In this document: one piece after another, positions 33,801 to 42,132 of the stretch
How positions within the stretch are numbered: the first letter of the stretch is position 1
Layout of the letters: every line of letters starts with the position of its first letter
NCBI RefSeq assembly: GCF_014195505.1
Contig: NZ_JACIBV010000002.1
Span: 310,001 to 374,000 of the forward strand
Direction of reading: 5' to 3'
From: Nonomuraea dietziae
Lineage (GTDB): Bacteria; Actinomycetota; Actinomycetes; Streptosporangiales; Streptosporangiaceae
DNA: 64,000 nt
Notes under the pieces: generated by a model
The model's input: only the letters and a program-made list of their open reading frames with translations
The model's database searches: none
What the model was told of the DNA's origin: nothing
Translations under genes and position numbers: made by a program

Positions 33801-34931
33801 TCATCGCGTGGGGGAAGAGCGGGGCCAGGAGTAGCCCGCGCGATCAGTCAGTGGTGCGGCGGGGAGTTCAACGGTGATGCGGAGCCCTCCGTCAGGGCGG
33901 GGGGTGATGGTGAGTGTTCCGTCGTGTGCCTGGGTGATGCTTTTGACGATGGCCAGGCCGAGTCCCACGCCTGCATGGTCGTCGCGCACGCGCTGGGTGC
34001 CGCGCTGGAATGGTTCGGTGAGGGTGGGGACCAGCTGTGGTGAGAGCTTCTTGCCGGTGTTCTCGACAGTCAGCATGACGGACCCGGGGTGAACGCTGGT
34101 GCTCACCCAGATCGCCCCCTGGGTGGGCAGGTTGTGGACGATCGCGTTGTGCACGAGGTTCGTGGTCATCTGCAGCAGGAGCGCTTGCGATCCGATGGTC
34201 GGGGTGATGTCGCCGGAGGCCTCGAGGGAGATTCCACGTCGCTCGGCGAGGGGGAGCAACGTTTCGGTGGCTTCCTCTGCGACCAAGGACAGGTCGACAT
34301 ATCCGCGGGTGAAGGACCTCTGGTCAGCACGGCTGAGCATGAGCAACGCCTCTGTGAGGTCGATCGCTCGGGCGTTGACGGCGTGGAGGCGTTCGACGAG
34401 TTCGCCGGTGTCGCGCTTCGGATCGTTGCGGGCCACGTCGAGAAGTGTCCGCGAGATCGCCAGCGGGGTGCGCAACTCGTGAGAGGCGTTGGCTGCGAAT
34501 CTCTGCTGTTCGGCGATGTGCGCTTCGAGCCGGGTGAGCATCGTGTCGAAGGCGTCGGCGAGTTCGCGGAACTCGTCCCTGCGGCCTTCCAACTCGATCC
34601 GGTGGGAGAGCGATCCTTCCGCGGCCCTGCGTGTGGCATTGGTGATGCGAGTCAGGGGCGCGAGCATGCTGCCGGCGAGGATCCATCCTCCCAGGAGGCC
34701 GAACATCAGCAGGAAGATCAGCACTGCGGTTGCCGCTGGGGCGAAGGCGCGTAGGAGGTCGGACTGGTTGGGTACGAACATTCCGGGCGTGTGGATCACT
34801 TCAGGTACGTAACGCAGCAGGAACACCCACACGGCCGCGAGCAGCAGGGCGCCTGCGAGCATGAGGAACCCCGCGTAGCTGAGGGTGAGTTTGAGGCGAA
34901 CGCTCAACCCGGGTGCCCTATCCACGGTCAT
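33801..34931 (-). CDS. vanS: VanS-type sensor histidine kinase
   Basis: 376 residues. Two TM segments (about 16-40 and 64-86) flank a short extracytoplasmic loop of about 25 residues, then HAMP (SMLAPLTRITNATRRAAEGS), HisKA (AANASHELRTPLAISRTLLDVARN, His near 151) and HATPase_c (NLVHNAIVHN, GVGLGLAIVKSI). The short sensor loop is like actinomycete VanS proteins of glycopeptide resistance loci. It follows the regulator by 6 bases on the same strand, and a vanY-like gene lies divergent. Ligand specificity is not readable. Confidence 0.82.
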   Translation of the reverse strand: MTVDRAPGLSVRLKLTLSYAGFLMLAGALLLAAVWVFLLRYVPEVIHTPGMFVPNQSDLLRAFAPAATAVLIFLLMFGLLGGWILAGSMLAPLTRITNATRRAAEGSLSHRIELEGRRDEFRELADAFDTMLTRLEAHIAEQQRFAANASHELRTPLAISRTLLDVARNDPKRDTGELVERLHAVNARAIDLTEALLMLSRADQRSFTRGYVDLSLVAEEATETLLPLAERRGISLEASGDITPTIGSQALLLQMTTNLVHNAIVHNLPTQGAIWVSTSVHPGSVMLTVENTGKKLSPQLVPTLTEPFQRGTQRVRDDHAGVGLGLAIVKSITQAHDGTLTITPRPDGGLRITVELPAAPLTDRAGYSWPRSSPTR

Positions 34932-34937
34932 CCGCCT

Positions 34938-35615
34938 TCACCCCCCGGTGCCGGATGCCGTGTCGATGCGATACCCGACGCCGGGCACCGTGGCGACGAC
35001 CCAGGGTTCGCCGAGCCGTTTGCGCAGCGCCGAGACCGTGATGCGCACGGCGTTGGTGAACGGGTCCGCGTTCTCATCCCATGCCCGTTCCAGCAGTTCT
35101 TCGGCGCTGACGACACCGCCTTCGGCTGCGACGAGAACTTCGAGCACGGCGAACTGCTTCCTGGTCAGCGCCACGTACCGGCCGTCACGGTAGACCTCTC
35201 GGCGGAACGGGTCCACCCGCAGACCTGCGATCTCTCGCACAGGAGGCCTGTTGTACGCGCGCCTGCGGTCGAGTGCTCGGAGCCTGAGCACGAGTTCTCG
35301 GAGTTCGAACGGCTTCGTGAGGTAGTCGTCGGCGCCGAGCTCGAACCCGGAGGCCTTGTCGTCGAGACGGTCGGCAGCGGTGAGCATGAGGATCGGCATG
35401 CCGCTACCGGAAACGACGATACGTTTAGCGATCTCGTCACCGGAGGGGCCGGGAATGTCGCGGTCGAGGACAGCGATGTCGTAGGCGTTGACGCTCAGCA
35501 GTTCCAGAGCGGTATCACCGTCACCGGCGATATCGGCCGCGATCGCTTCCAGACGCAGCCCGTCGCGGATGGCTTCTGCCAGATACGGCTCGTCCTCGAC
35601 GATCAGCACACGCAT
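34938..35615 (-). CDS. vanR: VanR-type OmpR-family response regulator
   Basis: 225 residues. Receiver: VEDEPYLAEAI, phosphoacceptor Asp51 in VLDRDIPGPSG, MLTAAD and YLTKPFEL. The winged helix includes LTRKQFAVLEVLVAAEGGVVSAEELLERAWDENADPFTNAVRI and VPGVGYRID. First gene of the vanRS pair and divergent from the vanY-like gene. GCATATC repeats 11 bp apart in the shared promoter are a plausible binding site for it. Confidence 0.87.
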   Translation of the reverse strand: MRVLIVEDEPYLAEAIRDGLRLEAIAADIAGDGDTALELLSVNAYDIAVLDRDIPGPSGDEIAKRIVVSGSGMPILMLTAADRLDDKASGFELGADDYLTKPFELRELVLRLRALDRRRAYNRPPVREIAGLRVDPFRREVYRDGRYVALTRKQFAVLEVLVAAEGGVVSAEELLERAWDENADPFTNAVRITVSALRKRLGEPWVVATVPGVGYRIDTASGTGG

Positions 35616-35636
35616 GCTCCGACACTACGAGCCGGA

Positions 35637-35654
35637 GCATATCGTCGGCATATC
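35637..35654. promoter_or_regulatory. putative VanR binding direct repeat
   Basis: GCATATC occurs at 35637-35643 and 35648-35654, an 11-bp period typical of tandem OmpR-family binding, in the 86-base gap between divergent vanR and vanY-like genes. Locally A+T-rich DNA follows. Confidence 0.5.
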
Positions 35655-35701
35655 AAAAATCTCATACGTGCTGGCAACCCCACGCTTCCTTGACTGGAGG
35701 C

Positions 35702-36298
35702 ATGGCTAGCAGAGCACCAGCACGAGCAGCAACCCGCCGGACTCCCAGGCTCGTGATCGTCGCCCTGGCAGTCGCCATCACGGCGTTCATCGGGGCCGTC
35801 GGCTATCAGTCGGCGTCGTCCTCGGCCGCGTCACCCATTGACGTCGGCGAGGCTGCCGGGGCCGTTCCCGACGGCGTGACAGTCTTCGATGACGAGATCC
35901 CGGCAGTGGCCAACCTCGATCCGGATCTGCTCAAGGCTCTCCGCCGAGCTGCAACGGATGCCATGGAAGACGGCGTCGAGTTTCGGGTCAACAGCGGATG
36001 GCGTTCACCGGAGTACCAGGATCAGCTTCGTCGTGAGGCGGTCTCCACGTACGGCTCAGAAAGCGAGGCCGCGCGATGGGTGGCCACCGCGGAGACCTCC
36101 CTTCACGTCTCGGGAGAAGCGATCGACATCGGACCCGTCGACGCCACGGCGTGGCTGTCCGAGCACGGCGCCGATTACGGGCTGTGCCAGATCTACCGCA
36201 ACGAACCCTGGCACTACGAACTGCGCCCCAAGGCTGTCGATCGTGGCTGCCCGCCCATGTATGCCGATCCCACGCACGACCCGAGGATGCGGCAGTGA
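35702..36298 (+). CDS. vanY: VanY-type D,D-carboxypeptidase (M15B family)
   Basis: 198 residues. One N-terminal TM/signal anchor (about 17-34) and an M15B zinc peptidase domain: SLHVSGEAIDIG supplies His135 and Asp142, EPWHYELR supplies Glu168 and His171. SGWRSPEYQDQL is the family substrate-binding loop. Length and single anchor resemble VanYn of Nonomuraea, which removes terminal D-Ala from peptidoglycan precursors and lowers glycopeptide sensitivity. ATG 35702 follows TGGAGG. There is no vanHAX here, so resistance, if any, would be of the carboxypeptidase type. Confidence 0.87.
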   Translation: MASRAPARAATRRTPRLVIVALAVAITAFIGAVGYQSASSSAASPIDVGEAAGAVPDGVTVFDDEIPAVANLDPDLLKALRRAATDAMEDGVEFRVNSGWRSPEYQDQLRREAVSTYGSESEAARWVATAETSLHVSGEAIDIGPVDATAWLSEHGADYGLCQIYRNEPWHYELRPKAVDRGCPPMYADPTHDPRMRQ

Positions 36299-36428
36299 CC
36301 GGCACGCTCGCCGGGCTCGGTGCCGGGGCTGGCTCGTCGTACTGCGCGCGAACGCTCTATCGAACGCACTCGATCAACGTTCGGCCGGCCGAAGCCAAGG
36401 AGAAGCTTGGGGGCAGCCGTGCGCGCAG

Positions 36429-36477
36429 CCTGGCGGCACGGGCCGCTCAGAAGATCCGAGCACCCCGTGCCGCCAGG
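36429..36477. terminator. 14-bp inverted repeat downstream of vanY
   Basis: CCTGGCGGCACGGG (36429-36442) pairs with CCCGTGCCGCCAGG (36464-36477) across a 21-base loop. It lies between vanY and the minus-strand 34-codon gene, and could terminate both. Confidence 0.5.
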
Positions 36478-36510
36478 CACAGGCGCTCCTCTTACACTTC
36501 GCGAGCTTCG

Positions 36511-36615
36511 CTATTTAGCCTTCTTCCCCTTCTTCCCCTTCTTCGCCTTCTTCGGCCCGGGTGCGAAGCGGTAGTCAGCCTGCAAGCGCACCGGGAACAT
36601 AGTGAGGATGGTCAT
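36511..36615 (-). CDS. 34-residue lysine-rich peptide, unannotated small gene candidate
   Basis: ATG 36615 is preceded by GGAGG at 6-base spacing (TTGGAGGTTGGC). The 34 codons encode MTILTMFPVRLQADYRFAPG followed by a P-K-K tail with repeated KKG/KKA triplets up to the TAG at 36511. About a third of residues are Lys, all in the last 13. It has a hydrophobic/aromatic head and a histone-H1-like tail; no Cys, so not an obvious lanthipeptide. A TATTGT hexamer (minus strand, 36656-36661) could be a -10. Function unknown; possible nucleic-acid binding or membrane-active peptide. Confidence 0.55.
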   Translation of the reverse strand: MTILTMFPVRLQADYRFAPGPKKAKKGKKGKKAK

Positions 36616-36849
36616 GCCAACCTCCAACACCAAACCGGCTCCCCCTTCACGGGGTACAATACCGGCGAACTCGGGCCTTTCACCTCAAATTCGCGCCAAT
36701 CCGATCGTGAGGTCATTGGCGAACATTTTGGCCGGGTGAGGACTATACCTTTTCACTCTCAAGCGGTCCGAGATCGTCACTTTGGCCGATTAGGGCTATC
36801 AAGGGGCCGAGGGACCGGTGATTCCTCCGAACGAGGTCATGAACAAGGC

Positions 36850-36910
36850 CCGGGCGTCAGAAGGCGGGCCAACGGGTGAACGCCCAGCTCAAGGGCTGGA
36901 AGATACTCCC
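36850..36910 (+). pseudogene. remnant resembling an IS5-group transposase C-terminus
   Basis: In pieces across two frames the DNA reads RRRANG, then VNAQLKGWKIL, which resembles the GERANAQLKxWxIL end of IS5-type DDE transposases. Nothing upstream forms a transposase, and the frame is broken, so only a scar remains. Confidence 0.4.
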
Positions 36911-37160
36911 CGCCACGCTGCGAGGCCGGCCACCCGTGCAAGTCCACCGCCGATCTCCAGAATCACGGTGTTGCCCAGGCCGCTTGAGGATGAATAAGGT
37001 TCAATGTTCTCATTTCACTCGGCATAGCGGCGGAGCTGACACAAGCCGGCGCCCTCGGCGAATTCGGCGAGTTTCGCCTTCTCGCTGGACGGCTTGGCAA
37101 CGGTGTGCTCGTCATCCAGTCGAACGATTACTTAGTCCGCGAAACACTCGCCGCCCCGCC

Positions 37161-37364
37161 TCAGTAGGGCCCATGCCGGGGCGTCGCATGGGGCTCTTCC
37201 CATGCGAGTGGGCTTGCGGGGTGCATTACCGCCGGTTCCCGAGGATTGTGGAAGCCGTACGCGTACTGCCCAACCGTCTTGTTCACCCGGTCGGTGATCT
37301 CGGAGCCCGCGTCGGTGATCCCGGTGCGGATGGACACGCGGATCTCCGGCCGCCAGGTCTGCGC
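37161..37364 (-). pseudogene. remnant of ISL3-family transposase C-terminus
   Basis: The minus strand encodes QTWRPEIRVSIRTGITDAG, then a stretch ending VGQYAYGFHNPRE and a stop at 37161. This matches the TGITNARxEGxNRxxKxxKRxAxGFRNPxN pattern at the end of ISL3 transposases, with several diverged positions. The upstream catalytic part is missing, so it is a decayed element; no terminal inverted repeats are recognisable. Confidence 0.55.
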
Positions 37365-37410
37365 CGAACGAGCAGGCCCTGTCCTGGTAGCTGTCTCCGG
37401 CCGCCACCGC

Positions 37411-39189
37411 TCATGGCTTCAGCTCAAGCCTCTTCCTCGACGCACCCGGGAAGGCGACGACCAGGTGGTGCTCCTGGCCCGCATCGTCGACCCGCACGTA
37501 GACACGGAGCCGGTAGCGGCCCTTCCCCGCGATCGCCAAATTCGGCATCGGGGCGCCCGCGCCCACGTCTCCGCCCTCACCCATCTCCGGCACGGCGAGC
37601 CGGCCGCTGCGGCTAACGATCGGCACCTCGTTGACCTGATCCCACCCGGCCGTCCGCCGAGGCGGCGCGGTACGGAAGGCCTTCACCGTAAGGCACAGGT
37701 CACTGACGTCTTCGACGTGCCCGATGAGCACCGCGCTGCCGGCCACCCCGATGAGGGCGTTGTCGTCGTAGACCTTGTCCATCGCCTGCTCCGCCGCGAG
37801 GTCGGCGGCTTCGTCGCCGGGGTCGTGGACCAGATAGCCGTGATCGCCGTCGGCGAAAAGGAAGTACTTGGCTGTGGCCTGGGCGACAGCCTTCGTCCGG
37901 GGCCACGGGTCGCGGCATTTCGCATTCTCCTCGGCGATGTGGGCGGTGTACGCCGTCTCCGTCTCCGTGCTCGACCGCAGCAGCTCGGGATGGGTGGCGC
38001 CGACGATCTCCGGGCAGACGTAGACGAGGTCCCACGGGTCCGCGCCCCCGGCCGGCCGCGCGCTTCCGGCCCGCGTCAGAATCGCCTCCTGCTCGTCGCG
38101 GTCCTTTGTACGGCACAGCGCCCGCCCGTACGCGAGGATCGCCTGGTCCGACAGGCTGTCCGGGAACATGGGCGGGACTCCGCCCTCTGTGCTCCGCGCC
38201 CGGCACAGGAACGCGGCGTCGTGTTCGGCAGGTTCCAGGTCGCCGAAACGGGGCCGGTCATAGCAGTCCATCGACCAGCCGGTGTAGGTGAGGTGCGGGG
38301 TCTGCTCTGGGTGGATCAGTGCGATGACCGGCAGTACGGCCACGGCCGCCACCGCGACGCGGATCACGCGCCGCCGCACGGGCGGAAGGTCCGCCGGGCG
38401 GCCCTCAGCGGGCAGTTCACGGGCGGTCGCCGCGATCCACACGGTGCCGACGAGCCCCACCGCGCCCATCATGACCAGCACCGCCTCCTTGCCGCTGGAG
38501 ATCCTTTCGAAGAGAAAGTTGAACGGGATCACCAGCGCGTACACGCCCACCGACAACCACCCGGCGGCCAGCGTGCCGCGGCTCCACCGGCCGTCGCGCC
38601 GCTGCCCGACGACCGTGATGATGGTCGCCGCCACTCCGCCCAGTACCAAGCCCAGTTCGACGATGCCGCCCGGTCCAAGCTCTGGGAGGTCGAGTTCGTC
38701 GAGCAGTTCGTTGGCCATCCCGGCCAGCTCGACCGCGAACATCGCTCCGGCCGCCGCGCGCAGCATGCGGGACCGCCAGCGGATGACGAGCAGGTAGAGG
38801 ACGTCGATCGCGGTCCACAGCGCGAGCTGGAACACCGCGTCGACCGCGTCGGGGAGCAGCGCGATCGGATACCACAGCACCAGGGTGTACGCCACCGCCA
38901 GATACAGCAGTCGGCGCAGCGCCTTCGCCTGGCGGTCAAGCGGTCCCGGCGCGGGGGCACGCAGGATCAGCCACAGGAGCGCGGCCTTCACCAGGGCGGC
39001 CACGAGCAGCGCCACAACCGTCGGGGCGTCAAACCCGCCGCGCGCGTAGAACTCCAGGTAGGTCGGCGGCGCCCATTCGACGGCCACCCAGAGCCAGACG
39101 TCGCCGAGCACCAGGCCCGCGACCGCCGCCGCCAGAACCAGACCTACTAAGCCAATCCTGATAATCCGCCAGAAACTATCTGAAGGCAC
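37411..39189 (-). CDS. large membrane protein with extracytoplasmic C-terminal domain, unknown function
   Basis: 592 residues. About eight hydrophobic segments in the first 290 residues, then a long hydrophilic region (about 305-592) with four or more Cys (MDCYDRPRF, AAFLCRARS, YVCPEIVG, NAKCRDPW, SDLCLTV), suggesting a disulfide-containing outer domain. The last segment is beta-rich (GKGRYRLRVYVRVDDAGQEHHLVVAF). No family recognised. GTG 39189 is the likely start, without a clear ribosome-binding site. Codon use is normal for the genome, unlike the flanking remnants. Confidence 0.75.
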   Translation of the reverse strand: MPSDSFWRIIRIGLVGLVLAAAVAGLVLGDVWLWVAVEWAPPTYLEFYARGGFDAPTVVALLVAALVKAALLWLILRAPAPGPLDRQAKALRRLLYLAVAYTLVLWYPIALLPDAVDAVFQLALWTAIDVLYLLVIRWRSRMLRAAAGAMFAVELAGMANELLDELDLPELGPGGIVELGLVLGGVAATIITVVGQRRDGRWSRGTLAAGWLSVGVYALVIPFNFLFERISSGKEAVLVMMGAVGLVGTVWIAATARELPAEGRPADLPPVRRRVIRVAVAAVAVLPVIALIHPEQTPHLTYTGWSMDCYDRPRFGDLEPAEHDAAFLCRARSTEGGVPPMFPDSLSDQAILAYGRALCRTKDRDEQEAILTRAGSARPAGGADPWDLVYVCPEIVGATHPELLRSSTETETAYTAHIAEENAKCRDPWPRTKAVAQATAKYFLFADGDHGYLVHDPGDEAADLAAEQAMDKVYDDNALIGVAGSAVLIGHVEDVSDLCLTVKAFRTAPPRRTAGWDQVNEVPIVSRSGRLAVPEMGEGGDVGAGAPMPNLAIAGKGRYRLRVYVRVDDAGQEHHLVVAFPGASRKRLELKP

Positions 39190-39528
39190 GGGAGGCGATC
39201 TTAGCCCGGCACCGCCGTACAGGCGGGCACAGCGGAAAGAGCGGTCCCGCCCCGCCGATCAGAGCCATGATCTTCGACGCGATGCGGTTTCGTTTTGATG
39301 GTGAGGCGCCGGGTGCCCAGGATGTTGCAGGCGACGTAGTCGGAGAAGGAGTGGTCCCAGAACTTCTCCCAGCCGGGCTGGGCGGCCCCTGGACGGGCAG
39401 GGCCTGAGCCGGCGGGCCGCCGGCAGCACGACGCGGCCGCAGCGCAGGCGAGGCAGATACGGCAGGCGCGCTGCTGCAGCGCCCACGTGCTCCAGCATCG
39501 CCGGCGCGGCTCGTCACGACCCCCCCTG
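39190..39528. other. 339-base region with a possible coding scar
   Basis: No intact gene. On the minus strand one frame reads QPGWEKFWDHSFSDYVACNI, continuing into a basic stretch, which looks like protein but has no start, no domain I recognise and ends shortly after. Treated as a decayed fragment. Confidence 0.3.
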
Positions 39529-40200
39529 TCACTCCTGGGAGGTCCGGTGCCGAGGTGGGGAGTCGGCGACTCCGTACAGCAGCCGCTTGAGGTTCAGAAG
39601 GTCGCCCACAAGGGCCACGTTCCCTTCGGCGAGCGCAGCGTCGAGCGAGGCCGGATCGGCCAGCAGGCCGCCGAGCGTCTTCGGGTCCGTACGAAGCGAG
39701 ATGTCGGCCGTGGCAGGCTCACCGCTCCGCACCTGAACCTGTCCGGAGTCTACGCAGACCGTCCAGACCGAGCCGTCGAGATCGAGGCGACAAACGATCG
39801 GCGGCGCCGCCGGGTCGGGACGAACGTGACCTCGCAGGAAGATCAGCACTGAGGTGGCGCTGAGTGAGGTGGGCTCTGGAGGGTGGGGGGCATCGATCCC
39901 CCAATCGCTCAGAGCCAGGACGATCGGTTCCAGCTTCCGGCCCCACTCTGTCAGTTCGTAGACCTGCGGGCCTGCCGTTGACGCCAGTTTGCGGCGACGG
40001 ATCACCCCGTGATGCTCGAGTTCTCGAAGCCGATCGGCAAGCAGGTTCGAGCTGGCGTTGGGCAGAGCGTGCCGCAGCTCGGAGAAGCGTTGAGGCATCA
40101 AGAGCAGCTCGCGGACGACCAGCAGTGCCCATCGCTCCCCGACGACGTCGAGAGCCCGAGCCATCCCACAGGAGTCCCGATAGCTACGGCTGGTCGGCAT
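39529..40200 (-). CDS. HxlR family transcriptional regulator with SCP2-like C-terminal domain
   Basis: 223 residues. The HxlR winged helix (about 1-105) has YRDSCGMARALDVVGERWALLVVRELLLMPQRFSEL and LADRLRELEHHGVIRRR. Residues ~130-215 look like an SCP2/alkyl-sulfatase-C-type lipid-binding fold (TADISLRTDPKTLGGLLADPASLDAALAEGNV). ATG 40200 follows GAGGAG; an upstream frame extension is not conserved. It is divergent from the cupin gene, and two matching 16-bp sites lie in the intergenic region. The cupin and VOC genes are likely targets. Confidence 0.88.
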   Translation of the reverse strand: MPTSRSYRDSCGMARALDVVGERWALLVVRELLLMPQRFSELRHALPNASSNLLADRLRELEHHGVIRRRKLASTAGPQVYELTEWGRKLEPIVLALSDWGIDAPHPPEPTSLSATSVLIFLRGHVRPDPAAPPIVCRLDLDGSVWTVCVDSGQVQVRSGEPATADISLRTDPKTLGGLLADPASLDAALAEGNVALVGDLLNLKRLLYGVADSPPRHRTSQE

Positions 40201-40247
40201 GGCTGCTCTCCTCGGTCTGCCCTGATCCGGAACTACCACTCACTGTA

Positions 40248-40352
40248 GTTGCTATTCACAACTCATCGCCTGCCGTTCCCCGATGACGTCGAGACCCCGA
40301 CCAGTGAGCACTGCTCCTTAAGAACTACCTAGTTCGGTTGCTTTTAACAACT
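40248..40352. promoter_or_regulatory. two HxlR-type operator candidates
   Basis: GTTGCTATTCACAACT (40248-40263) and GTTGCTTTTAACAACT (40337-40352) agree at 14 of 16 positions and have GTTG/CAAC-type inverted ends, 89 bp apart, upstream of the HxlR gene. These A+T-rich elements stand out in the local 65-70% G+C. Confidence 0.55.
40270..40303 (-). pseudogene. fragment of a duplicated HxlR gene 5' end
   Basis: The minus strand reads GRGLDVIGERQ, closely matching MARALDVVGERW of the intact regulator (DNA 40131-40163). With the second operator copy upstream of it, this suggests an old tandem duplication of operator plus gene start, of which only a scar is left. Confidence 0.5.
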
Positions 40353-40538
40353 TCTTATGGTTATCGTTCAGCAGCGGCCTGACGGAACCAGCGAGGGGCA
40401 GATGGCGCTCGGCGGCGACCTGCACCTCGGAAGGACAGACCCATGCGACAGCCCTTGGCCCACTTGAGATCACCGGACCGATCCGGTGGTGGAGCCGGCG
40501 CCAAGGTCGCGCGACAACCAGGAAGACAGGAGCCTGCG

Positions 40539-40916
40539 ATGAGTACTTCTCTTTCGAACCAGAGCCCGGCCTCGACCCAGAGGCCCGAGCATGCGTCGAT
40601 CGTGGATCCCGATGCGCACCAAGTCCTGTTCGAGAACGAACACGTTCGGGTGATCCATGCGCGCGCCTCCCACGGTTGGGAAAGTGCGATGCACTCGCAC
40701 CCGCCGATGCTCGTGGTCAACCTCGGCTCCGGGCGGCAGAAAGTGACCTGGGCGGATGGGGCGACGCAGATCGTGGATCTGAACCCCGGCGCGGTCGTCT
40801 GGCAAGACGACGCTTTCGATCACGCCTGGGAGTTGCTGGCGGGCGAAGTGAACGTGATCCTCGTCGAGGTCAAGTCGGCGAACGTCAGAGAACAAGCGTC
40901 AGGTGGCGGCGGGTGA
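40539..40916 (+). CDS. small cupin-like protein
   Basis: 125 residues, a single cupin barrel: VLFENEHVRVIHARASHGWESAMHSHPPMLVVNL holds the HxH-type metal motif (HSHPP), and DLNPGAVVWQDDAFDHAWELL supplies the second motif with its His. Related small cupins bind metal and may act as isomerases, dioxygenases or sensors; function not assignable. ATG 40539 follows ACAGGAGCC. Divergent from the HxlR regulator, and probably controlled by it. Confidence 0.82.
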   Translation: MSTSLSNQSPASTQRPEHASIVDPDAHQVLFENEHVRVIHARASHGWESAMHSHPPMLVVNLGSGRQKVTWADGATQIVDLNPGAVVWQDDAFDHAWELLAGEVNVILVEVKSANVREQASGGGG

Positions 40917-41170
40917 TTTCGTCTGGGCCTGTCCGTGTGGGGGTTTGCCGGTGCTAGACACGTGAATCCCGGCTCCACCAGCGAATTCCCCGTGAGTCCG
41001 GAGACTTACTGGCGTGACAGCTCAGCAAATTACCGGCCTGGATTCTGAGCGTGATGGACGGCTTCCCTTTCGGCGGGTGGCACGGGGCAATACTCGCCGA
41101 AAAGGCAACGGACATGCCCATCGCCCCTGCTCGAAAGCGTCCCCGCGAAATCAACGACAAGGAGACTGAA

Positions 41171-41542
41171 ATGATCACACCGAAGCCCGGCAGTGTCCTT
41201 CTGGGCACCACCCGGCCCGCAGAACTGCGTGAGTGGTACCGCAGGGCGCTCGCACCGGCGCACGAGGGTGAGGGTGCGATCGATCTGGGCGGCTTCCTGC
41301 TGGTCATCGATCAGCGCGACGACGTCGACACGAAGAACAACGAGCCGGGCCGGATGATACTCAACTTCCACGTCGACGACTTCGACGCCGTCGAGACCCA
41401 GCTGCGGGCGGCAGGGGTGGACTGGCTGTTCCCCGTCTCCGACCGCCCCAACGGCCGCTTCGGAACATTCGCAGACCCTGATGGAAACTACCTTCAGATC
41501 ATCCAGCTCAACGAGACGCACAGGCACCGGCCCCACGCGTAG
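41171..41542 (+). CDS. VOC family protein
   Basis: 123 residues. One VOC unit in which the first half is shortened (PGSVLLGTTRPAELREWYRRAL) and the second has MILNFHVDDFDAVETQLRAAGV, FGTFADPDGNYLQIIQLNE. ATG 41171 follows AAGGAGAC. Located 254 bases after the cupin on the same strand. Substrate unknown. The 3' end abuts the remnant of a Cys-rich gene in another frame. Confidence 0.85.
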   Translation: MITPKPGSVLLGTTRPAELREWYRRALAPAHEGEGAIDLGGFLLVIDQRDDVDTKNNEPGRMILNFHVDDFDAVETQLRAAGVDWLFPVSDRPNGRFGTFADPDGNYLQIIQLNETHRHRPHA

Positions 41543-41933
41543 CCATGAGAGCGCCGCCCGGCCGGCACCCGGCACGCCCGGCGGCGACGCTGAGATCGAC
41601 GTCACCTGGCACGACAGGCTCACGGCCGTCGACTGCGGCCAGAACCTGGAGAGGATCGGCTGTCCGCACTGCGGGATGTCGATCGGCACCGACTGGTGGG
41701 CCGATCTTCTGGAAGCGAACTGCGAGGACGGCTTCGCCACCCTGGCGGTCGAGCTCCCCTGCTGCGGCGTCGAGTCGGCACTGGACGCGCTGGACTATCA
41801 CTGGCCGTGTGGATTCGCCCGCTTCGAGATCGCCGTCTGGAATCCCGACCGCAGCTGGTTCACCAACGAAGAGCTGGCTGCGCTCGCGGAGGTGCTCGGG
41901 CACCCCGTGCGCCAGATCAGGGCTCATATCTGA
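41481..41933 (+). pseudogene. 5'-truncated cysteine-rich (zinc-ribbon-like) protein remnant
   Basis: From about 41586 the frame encodes a protein-like stretch: VTWHDRLTAVDCGQNLERI, GCPHCGMSIGTDWWADLL, VELPCCGVESALDALDYHWP and a C-terminus VRQIRAHI. The CPHC/CC pairs suggest a zinc site. Homologues I recall carry about 70 more residues before this part. Upstream in this frame is only the out-of-frame end of the VOC gene, with no plausible start codon or ribosome-binding site after 41481. Most likely fused by deletion and no longer expressed. Confidence 0.5.
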
Positions 41934-41984
41934 CCCTCGCCCGCCAGAAGTCAGAACCCCATCAAGCCGGCAGCACGAATCCAA

Positions 41985-42074
41985 GCGCAGTGGTGGTCGG
42001 GTGGTGGCGCCGACGTACCGGATGCGGCTGCCCTGCCGGTCGGCGAGGCCGTATACGTCTTGGCCAACGAGCAT
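41985..42074 (-). pseudogene. remnant of a GIY-YIG nuclease N-terminus
   Basis: Starting at an ATG (42074) the minus strand reads MLVGQDVYGLADRQGSRIRY followed by VGATTRP. This is the GIY-YIG pattern (VYGLxD ... RYVGxTTRP). Similarity ends after about 30 codons and the frame then runs antisense to the Cys-rich remnant, so the nuclease is gone. Confidence 0.45.
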
Positions 42075-42132
42075 GCGTCTCGGTTCGGCGCCGGCAGGGA
42101 CATGACACCACCGGCGTCCTTTACAACGTAGA

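Noticed and set aside
37132..37407. A 91-codon minus-strand ORF as a new gene
   Set aside because: Its composition is frame-shifted relative to the ISL3-like remnant in the same DNA, and no start signal is seen.
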